From NCBI GenBank assembly GCA_007571355.1, contig RKRO01000076.1, positions 1 through 6,183 on the forward strand: DNA of 6,183 nt, written 5' to 3'. Made by a program: the position numbers and the translations under genes. This document shows positions 1 to 4,307 of this stretch, piece after piece. A model generated the notes under the pieces. The model was not told where the DNA came from and made no database searches. It saw only the letters and a program-made list of their open reading frames with translations. This DNA is from Candidatus Poribacteria bacterium. GTDB taxonomy: Bacteria > Poribacteria > WGA-4E > WGA-3G. Every line of letters begins with the position of its first letter. Positions within the stretch are counted from its first letter, which is position 1.

Positions 1-27
1 GTGTTATAGAACATATCTCAGATTGGA

Positions 28-52
28 ATTGCAAAAGTTTCTTTTTTGCAAT
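28..52. repeat. 9-bp inverted repeat in the predicted leader of the left-edge transcript
   Basis: ATTGCAAAA (28-36) pairs perfectly with TTTTGCAAT (44-52) around 7 bases. It would lie roughly 12-37 bases after the predicted start of the transcript from the promoter at 71-99. It may be an operator or a leader hairpin, but no downstream gene is visible to test this. Confidence 0.4.
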
Positions 53-70
53 CTACAATCATCGCAAAAT

Positions 71-99
71 ATACTATATGAAATGGAGAGGCTTGTCAA
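71..99 (-). promoter_or_regulatory. Sigma-70-type promoter pointing off the left edge
   Basis: A perfect -35 TTGACA (99-94) is followed after 17 bases by TAGTAT (76-71), or after 15 bases by the better match TATAGT (78-73). An AT-rich stretch follows. It reads leftward away from the operon, so it probably drives a minus-strand gene beyond position 1. Transcription would begin near 64. Confidence 0.6.
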
Positions 100-128
100 G
101 ATTTTTTTCTTCATTTACGCCCATTTTT

Positions 129-284
129 TCACGGATTGTATGGTTTTTTCATAACAAAGAAGAGTCCAGTCCATAAGTCAGAGTGGCAATGAACCATAAA
201 AGCACGATGCATGCTTTTATCGACGCGCACATAGAAGTCATCCTGCGCCCTTGCTAGACGAAGCGACAGACGCAAAGACACCAT
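129..284 (-). CDS. Doubtful 51-codon ORF inside the inverted-repeat pair
   Basis: The ORF starts MVSLRLSLRLARAQDDFYVR and ends FVMKKPYNP. AGGA lies 5 bases before the ATG at 284, an acceptable but close ribosome site. There is no clear signal peptide or domain, and I do not recognise the product. It lies beyond the operon terminator, and I see no good promoter directly upstream. It is enclosed almost exactly by the inverted-repeat arms (109-129 and 312-333), and its stop falls at the inner edge of the left arm. It could be a small gene carried by a short element, or a chance frame through a non-coding repeat. The hairpin at 196-220 lies within it. Confidence 0.22.
   Translation of the reverse strand: MVSLRLSLRLARAQDDFYVRVDKSMHRAFMVHCHSDLWTGLFFVMKKPYNP
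196..220. repeat. 9-bp AT-rich inverted repeat (hairpin)
   Basis: ATAAAAGCA (196-204) pairs perfectly with TGCTTTTAT (212-220) around a 7-base loop. The stem is weak in GC and has no T-run after it on either strand apart from the stem itself. It could be a second, weak bidirectional terminator or a structural part of the element at 109-333. Confidence 0.45.
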
Positions 285-344
285 GACTTTCCTATACTTT
301 ACCCTTTCAACAAAGAAAATGGGGTAAATGAAGTCAAATATAAA

Positions 345-369
345 TGGCGAGGTTTGGGATGCCTCGCCA
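345..369 (-). terminator. Probable terminator of the sigma-factor operon
   Basis: TGGCGAGG (345-352) and CCTCGCCA (362-369) form a perfect 8-bp GC-rich stem with a 9-base loop, 35 bases after the last stop codon. On the minus-strand transcript the stem is followed by UUUAUAUUUG, an imperfect U-tract. Position and form fit an intrinsic terminator. Confidence 0.65.
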
Positions 370-404
370 GTGAAAAGTTTAGGTAAATCTTATTGTATCA
401 ATTC

Positions 405-1529
405 TCAGTCTTTGATGAGTTTTGCGCCCTTATGGTGGATTTCTCCGTACCATTGAAGAAATTCTTCTTTGGATAAATTCTTGCCTTCTGTTCCTACTTG
501 AATCGTGGCATTGTCAGGGATGTCAACCGTAAATACATCAATCGGAACCTCGTGATTTACTATGAAGTTCTGTGTCTCTATGGTGGCTCTCTTGATAAGA
601 TGTTCCACGTCTGCCGAATCGATCCAGAACGTTTCGGCGATGCCGTTTGTAACGAACCATGCGTCCTCACCGTAGAGTCCGTAAGAGAGTCTAATGCGTC
701 TGACAATGGGAGTGCCTTTCTTGATGTGTCCATTTGCGGAATCTGTCTCGCTTAGAGACCTGTTTTCATATTGCAGATAGCGCAGGCCGAGTTCAGGCGA
801 AACCCAAATCCTTTCAAAACTATCTTCCGACTGATTTGGCTGTCTTGCTTCAAGGACATAACACGGGTATCCGTTGAAAAATTCGGATTTTGAGATACGG
901 AAGTTTCGTTCTTTCAGATAGGTCGGTAAATTTCGTCCATCAATGCTATGGAGCCACCGCCTCGGATCCACCCAGTCTCTTGAGGCATTTAATTCGGTTT
1001 CTGTCTGGTTTTTTAATTCTGAGTTTTCGGCTTGCAAGCTATGCCGACTTTTTAATTGCAAGTTTTCGGCTTGCAAGCTACGCCGACTTTTTAATTGCAA
1101 GTTTTCGGCTTGCAAGCTACGCCGAAAATAATAACTCGGTTCCTCTGCCGTAGTGTATGTTATCTCCAAAGTGCCGCTTGGTGATGAAATGAGCATTGCT
1201 TTCGGCGTTGGTGTATTGCTGGAAAAACCCTCTTTAAAGTCCATACGTGTATGCCATGGATCGAACGTGAGCCGCGCCTTCCAAGTGCTATAGGCATCAG
1301 GCGTTCCGGGTTGTCTAAAGACATATAGACATTCTCCTTCACCAGACAGAGCAGCTCCGTCATAATTCCGCATGCCGTGTAGAATCATATTGAAATCGTT
1401 TTCTGCATCTACGGCGTTCTGTGGTAAGACAGGTAGCGAGTCTTCTTGCGCGAAAGCGGTTGTAAAACACGCGAAAAAAACAAAACTGGAAATGACGAAA
1501 TGCATCGTTTTCATGTTTAAAGGGAACAT
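405..1529 (-). CDS. Secreted protein, downstream paralogue, with 13-residue tandem repeats
   Basis: A 374-residue exported protein, paralogous to the gene at 1728-2687. Its signal peptide has its hydrophobic core at 11-22 and is cut at AFA|Q after residue 27. Shared landmarks are SGEGE (62-66), WVDPRRWL (186-193), YL.ERNF (204-210), CYVLEA (223-228), IWVSPELGLRYLQYE (241-255), FWID (301-304), FTVDIPD (333-339) and LSKEEFLQWYG (352-362). Residues 135-173 are three near-identical 13-residue units, (S)RRSLQAENLQLK, which the paralogue lacks. They fall in the variable region just before VDPRRWL, so they probably form a surface helical or linker insert and leave the core intact. The ATG at 1529 is favoured over the ATG at residue 6 by its ribosome site and by alignment with the paralogue. 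A LolA/RseB-like half-barrel is possible but unproven. It is the last gene of the operon. Confidence 0.88.
   Translation of the reverse strand: MFPLNMKTMHFVISSFVFFACFTTAFAQEDSLPVLPQNAVDAENDFNMILHGMRNYDGAALSGEGECLYVFRQPGTPDAYSTWKARLTFDPWHTRMDFKEGFSSNTPTPKAMLISSPSGTLEITYTTAEEPSYYFRRSLQAENLQLKSRRSLQAENLQLKSRHSLQAENSELKNQTETELNASRDWVDPRRWLHSIDGRNLPTYLKERNFRISKSEFFNGYPCYVLEARQPNQSEDSFERIWVSPELGLRYLQYENRSLSETDSANGHIKKGTPIVRRIRLSYGLYGEDAWFVTNGIAETFWIDSADVEHLIKRATIETQNFIVNHEVPIDVFTVDIPDNATIQVGTEGKNLSKEEFLQWYGEIHHKGAKLIKD
1009..1128. repeat. 39-bp tandem repeat with palindromic core, inside a coding gene
   Basis: Units start at 1024, 1063 and 1102, exactly 39 bp apart (13 codons). Units 1 and 2 differ at one base (T/C at 1042). 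The third unit is partial (to 1128), and a diverged partial copy of the unit end lies at 1009-1023. Each unit holds the perfect palindrome GCTTGCAAGC inside a longer inverted repeat TCGGC...GCCGA. In the third unit this widens to TTTTCGGC (1102-1109) and GCCGAAAA (1121-1128), 8-bp arms around 11 bases. All units stay in frame with the host gene. Confidence 0.95.
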
Positions 1530-1535
1530 TGTTAT

Positions 1536-1541
1536 TCTCCT
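1536..1541 (-). promoter_or_regulatory. Ribosome binding site overlapping the small ORF stop codon
   Basis: GGAG (1540-1537) lies 7 bases before the ATG at 1529, and shares bases with the TAG stop of the 58-residue ORF. A second GGAG lies 7 bases further upstream. The overlap suggests that ribosomes finishing the small ORF help start the next gene. Confidence 0.65.
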
Positions 1542-1716
1542 ATCTCCTGTTAAGAAGGTTTATTGAAAGGACCCGTTGTAGGTGACCCACATCTGTGACG
1601 GTTTTGTAAATCGTTATTGTTTCTTGTGGCTGGTTTGCGTTATGCATAAGGATACCGAGAAGTATCACCACACCAGAGAATAAGACACTGCCCAAAAAGA
1701 GTTTTGATTTAGACAT
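1540..1716 (-). CDS. Small single-helix membrane protein, 58 residues
   Basis: A short ORF beginning MSKSKLFLGSVLFSG and ending LLNRR. Two lysines precede one hydrophobic segment (about residues 6-24, LFLGSVLFSGVVILLGILM), followed by a polar part (NANQPQETITIYKTVTDV). This predicts an inward-facing N-terminus and an external C-terminal tail of about 30 residues. It fits the operon closely: the ATG is 11 bases after the stop of the upstream paralogue, and its TAG (1542-1540) overlaps the GGAG ribosome site of the next gene, as expected for coupled translation. The ribosome site before its own start (AGAAG, 7 bases upstream) is weak. The hydrophobic helix with a lysine start, and the spacing, argue for a real gene. 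The product family is not recognised. The segment could instead be a decayed or leader-type peptide. Confidence 0.6.
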   Translation of the reverse strand: MSKSKLFLGSVLFSGVVILLGILMHNANQPQETITIYKTVTDVGHLQRVLSINLLNRR

Positions 1717-1727
1717 GATAATGCTTC

Positions 1728-2687
1728 TTAGTGTTGTACAGAGAGAGCCTGTCCGTAGCGTTGGAGAAACTCCATCTTGGACAATTTCCGTTCTTGACGA
1801 TTCACCGTAATCATCGCATCGTCAGGAATATCAACGGTGAACGTTTCTGGTGATATGTCGTGATTGATTTTAAAATTTTTTAGTTCCAGCTGCTGTCCAA
1901 AAATTATAGGATCCTCTGGCTTAAAGTCGATCCAAGCGAATTCATGAAAAACTGCTTTGGGAAACCAAATTTCTCCGTGTTGCTGATAAGAGATTGTCGT
2001 TCGAGAGACGGTGGGTGCCTCCATCGGAACGTCGCTGTCGAGGGCATCTACTGGGGTAAGATGCTGGCTCTCATATTTTAGGTATCGGAATCCTCGATCA
2101 GGTGCTATCCAAATTTTTTCAGGCCTATCCACGTCTTTTTCTTCCAAAACATAGCAGAGAATATCGTTGAACCCTTCGCGCCCTATAATCTGGAAGTTTT
2201 TACTTTCAAGGTAGGTTGCTAAATCTTTGCCTCTCAATGTGAGCCATCGTCTCGGATCTACATCGTGCAAAGGAGTAATTAATTTAGGTTCTACGGTGCT
2301 AAAGGCGTAGTCAGATTTTCTTTCTTTATGCGGAACAATTTCCCACGATCCGTTGGGTGTAAGGAGCGTCGTTTTTCCTTGTGAATGGAAAGGTGTATCT
2401 TCCGAATCGAAACGTGTGTTTTCCGCATTAAAGGCGATGGTACCGGTAATAATAGTGGTGTCAGAATCGACGAACGGAGGCACCCCATGCGTGTAACCAA
2501 TTTCGCCTTCACCAGATTTCAGTAGTGCGTCATACCGTTTGATGGCTGCCAAGAGTGCTTGGAGGTCAAGTTCATCTCCTGCGATGTCTTGCGGCGGTGT
2601 ATCCTGTGCGAATGCGGTCGTGAGACCTACGAAAAACACAATACAGAGAATTGGGAAATGATTTGATTTCAGATTTAAAAACGACAC
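1728..2687 (-). CDS. Secreted protein, upstream paralogue, possibly LolA/RseB-like
   Basis: A 319-residue exported protein of unknown function. The GTG at 2687 is chosen over the upstream ATG at 2732 because of the GAGGAG site and because it puts the signal-peptide cut AFA|Q after residue 27, exactly as in the downstream paralogue. The hydrophobic core is at 11-22 (FPILCIVFFVGL). The start of the mature part includes SGEGEI (58-63), then VDPRRWL (143-149), CYVLEE (178-183), IWIAPDRGFRYLKYE (192-206), FAWID (250-254), and the C-terminal block FTVDIPD (283-289) with LSKMEFLQRYG (302-312). The alternating beta pattern and the IW.(A/S)P..G.RYL.YE segment recall the LolA/RseB superfamily of half-barrel envelope proteins, but this is a fold-level guess. 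It starts 16 bases after the sigma stop, which links it to envelope signalling by context. Confidence 0.85.
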   Translation of the reverse strand: MSFLNLKSNHFPILCIVFFVGLTTAFAQDTPPQDIAGDELDLQALLAAIKRYDALLKSGEGEIGYTHGVPPFVDSDTTIITGTIAFNAENTRFDSEDTPFHSQGKTTLLTPNGSWEIVPHKERKSDYAFSTVEPKLITPLHDVDPRRWLTLRGKDLATYLESKNFQIIGREGFNDILCYVLEEKDVDRPEKIWIAPDRGFRYLKYESQHLTPVDALDSDVPMEAPTVSRTTISYQQHGEIWFPKAVFHEFAWIDFKPEDPIIFGQQLELKNFKINHDISPETFTVDIPDDAMITVNRQERKLSKMEFLQRYGQALSVQH

Positions 2688-2694
2688 TTTTTTT

Positions 2695-2700
2695 CTCCTC
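2695..2700 (-). promoter_or_regulatory. Ribosome binding site that fixes the GTG start at 2687
   Basis: GAGGAG (2700-2695) lies 7 bases before GTG (2687-2685), which is ideal spacing. The site sits in the 16-base gap after the sigma stop codon. It supports the GTG start over the ATG at 2732 that lies inside the sigma gene. Confidence 0.8.
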
Positions 2701-2703
2701 GGT

Positions 2704-4026
2704 TCAATTTTGATTTTCGGTGCGCTTAGCACGATCTTCCTGATCAGATGCGTTGAATGTTACACCGGGGGTGACCCGCATGGGTAGGGGTTCCATTAGG
2801 GCATAGATCCAGCCCCCGGGGAGTATAGGGTCTTTCTCAATACCTATCACTCTCAAATAGGACCTATATCTCATAATTTTTCCGGTGTTAGCGACATCTT
2901 GGAACAGTCGTTTCACCTCTTGCCATGTTTCGTCGCGCCAGGCGGCGATATGGGGTGATACCCCTGCTGTACCATCCGTGCTTTGCAGCTCAGTGTAGAG
3001 TTCGGCTGCTTTGGTGAGATTGGTTCGGATTTCGTCCTCAAGTTCGGGAATCTTCTCCTCAATTTCAGCGAGTGTTAGTCCGAAGAACCGTTTTTCGGGT
3101 TGCGGGATGTTCGGGGTTTCGCTGTCAGTGGAGGTATTTGTACGGTTGTCCCTACTCGGAATAACAGTTTTTCCGAACTGGTTGCGCCTCGCCAATTTTG
3201 CATGAAGGTCAAGGATAATAGGTGTATCCACGATTTCGATCAGATGCTCAGATTCTGCCTCAAAGTTATACGGTTTCTGATAGCGGACGAGGTATTGGTT
3301 GCCGACACCGAGTCCTAACACAATTAAAATAGCCGCTGTCCCCAAAGCCGTCCATGGCAGCAACGGTTTCGCGACTGGTGGTGATTGCATCGGTTTTATG
3401 TTCGTAATTTGCCGCCCGATGTTTTCTATAAGGCTAACAGGCAGCTGGACGCTACCGAGCATTTCCTGAATCAGGCGTTCTTCCTGATCCTGTAGACGCT
3501 TTTTCGCTCGACGGAGCCGACTGTTGATTGTGTTCACCGACACCCCTAAGAATTTGCCGATCTCCTTGGCTGTCATTTCGCCAAGATAATGGAGGGTTAC
3601 GACAGTGCGTTCACTCTCTGGGAGTCTTTGTAGAAGGTTTTTGACGATTTCATGCCGATGCTCGGTGTTGTCTGCCTCGCGTTGCTCAGATACGTAACGT
3701 TTGTAAGAGGCGTTCTCTATCTCGGCCACGGATGTGCCCTCCAGCGATTGCGTCGAAAGTTTTTTCTTTTGGTGCCACCGTTTGCAAAGGTTATTTGCAA
3801 TGACATAAAGCCAACCGGCAAACTGATTGGGATTTCTCAGTGTTGCAAGTTTTTTGTATGCCTGAAGGAAGGTATCTTGCGTAATTTCTTCGGCGAAATG
3901 AAAGTCGCCGACCTTGCGCCACGCGAGGGCGTGGACACTCTTTTGGTACTTTCCGACCAAGGTGGTGAATGCTGCGTCGTTACCTGACAAGACACTTTGA
4001 ATGAGTTGCGCATCGCCTTTTTCCAT
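2704..4026 (-). CDS. ECF-type RNA polymerase sigma factor with C-terminal membrane anchor and external domain
   Basis: A 440-residue protein, more than twice the usual ECF sigma length of about 180-200. Residues 8-90 form sigma region 2, with the core-binding helix around ITQDTFLQAYKKL (48-60) and the -10 recognition part FAGWLYVIANNLCKRW (69-84). Residues 128-180 form region 4 with the helix-turn-helix ETMTAKEIGKFLGVSVNTI-like segment (actual residues 150-167). After a linker comes one transmembrane helix at about 225-247 (PWTALGTAAILIVLGLGVG, 3286-3354). The final 190 residues should lie outside the cytoplasmic membrane. They include a charged helical stretch (311-348) and a conserved-looking end (363-415). 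ATG at 4026 is chosen because GGAG lies 7 bases upstream. No separate anti-sigma gene is seen, and the tail may serve that role in cis (inference). It heads the operon with two exported paralogues. Confidence 0.93.
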   Translation of the reverse strand: MEKGDAQLIQSVLSGNDAAFTTLVGKYQKSVHALAWRKVGDFHFAEEITQDTFLQAYKKLATLRNPNQFAGWLYVIANNLCKRWHQKKKLSTQSLEGTSVAEIENASYKRYVSEQREADNTEHRHEIVKNLLQRLPESERTVVTLHYLGEMTAKEIGKFLGVSVNTINSRLRRAKKRLQDQEERLIQEMLGSVQLPVSLIENIGRQITNIKPMQSPPVAKPLLPWTALGTAAILIVLGLGVGNQYLVRYQKPYNFEAESEHLIEIVDTPIILDLHAKLARRNQFGKTVIPSRDNRTNTSTDSETPNIPQPEKRFFGLTLAEIEEKIPELEDEIRTNLTKAAELYTELQSTDGTAGVSPHIAAWRDETWQEVKRLFQDVANTGKIMRYRSYLRVIGIEKDPILPGGWIYALMEPLPMRVTPGVTFNASDQEDRAKRTENQN

Positions 4027-4307
4027 CAGGATTCTCCATTGTTACAAATCTCTTTAAAGTTAGCGCGTTTTAGGCTTCAATTATTAAAGATACAATTTTA
4101 GGGTAAAAAACGTGCATAATTTTCAAAAAGAATGGAAAACTTGAGGTCAATAGCACGTCACGCCCACATGCAGGAGTCGTTAGCAATCCAGACGAGAATA
4201 CTGAGAATAGACAATCCGGAGCGCAAGCGGATTTGAGAGAGGTGGGGATAATACCTGCAGCAATCATCTCATAGAATTTCATACGCTCCCCACCCTATCC
4301 AATGAGA
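4027..4307. other. Intergenic region between WD40 gene and sigma gene
   Basis: This 281-base gap holds no convincing gene. A minus-strand ORF of 70 codons (4070-4282) starts 25 bases after the WD40 stop, with GGGGAG only 3 bases before its ATG, but its product is not recognisable and its composition is not clearly coding. A 7-bp inverted repeat, GGTGGGG at 4241-4247 and CCCCACC at 4288-4294, could form a stem with a 40-base loop. A second small hairpin has AATCCG (4213-4218) pairing with CGGATT (4228-4233) around 9 bases. Neither is followed by a clear T-run on the minus strand, so no good terminator for the WD40 gene is seen. The part near the sigma gene is AT-rich and is where its promoter would be expected. 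Confidence 0.6.
4080..4107 (-). promoter_or_regulatory. Possible promoter for the sigma-factor operon
   Basis: On the minus strand, TTTACC (4107-4102) and AATAAT (4085-4080) are separated by 16 bases and match the housekeeping -35 and -10 consensus at 4 and 5 of 6 positions. Transcription would start near 4073, giving a leader of about 46 bases. The surrounding sequence is AT-rich, so chance matches are likely. TTGAAA (4126-4121) with TAAAAT (4100-4095), 20 bases apart, is a weaker alternative. Confidence 0.27.

Larger units (their letters stand above)
109..333. repeat. Imperfect inverted repeat pair bounding about 225 bp (possible MITE-like element)
   Basis: The + strand at 109-129 reads CTTCATTTACGCCCATTTT and two more Ts. 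The minus strand from 333 to 312 reads CTTCATTTACCCCATTTTC and three Ts. They match at about 20 of 22 positions, with a single-base gap and one further difference. The arms are unlikely to match this well by chance in 400 bases. Target-site duplications are not evident, and there is no transposase gene inside, so a mobile origin is only a possibility. A folded regulatory RNA or diverged duplicated promoter flanks are alternatives. Confidence 0.45.
1..404. other. Left intergenic region without a convincing gene
   Basis: About 400 bases after the operon contain a terminator (345-369), imperfect inverted repeats (109-129 and 312-333), a 51-codon ORF (129-284), two AT-rich hairpins (28-52 and 196-220) and a minus-strand promoter (71-99). 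No tRNA cloverleaf or conserved RNA gene is evident. A possible ATG at 14-12 near the edge has no good ribosome site. Confidence 0.6.

Noticed and set aside
1009..1128. The tandem repeats as a CRISPR array
   Set aside because: The units are directly adjacent with no unique spacers, they lie in frame inside a gene, and no cas gene is present.
498..1153. Plus-strand ORFs over the downstream paralogue, including repetitive ones across 890-1153
   Set aside because: They are antisense to a well-supported exported protein. Their repeats simply reflect the 39-bp DNA units, and they lack good ribosome sites.
3652..3987. A 111-codon plus-strand ORF opposite the sigma region
   Set aside because: It is antisense to the conserved sigma regions 2 and 4, whose protein motifs explain the sequence. 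The product shows no domain.
4070..4282. A 70-codon minus-strand ORF in the gap between the WD40 and sigma genes
   Set aside because: The ribosome site is too close to the start, the product has no recognisable feature, and it covers the likely promoter region. It is noted under the intergenic entry but not called as a gene.
4241..4294. The GGTGGGG/CCCCACC inverted repeat as a terminator for the WD40 gene
   Set aside because: The loop is 40 bases long and there is no T-run after the stem on the minus strand.
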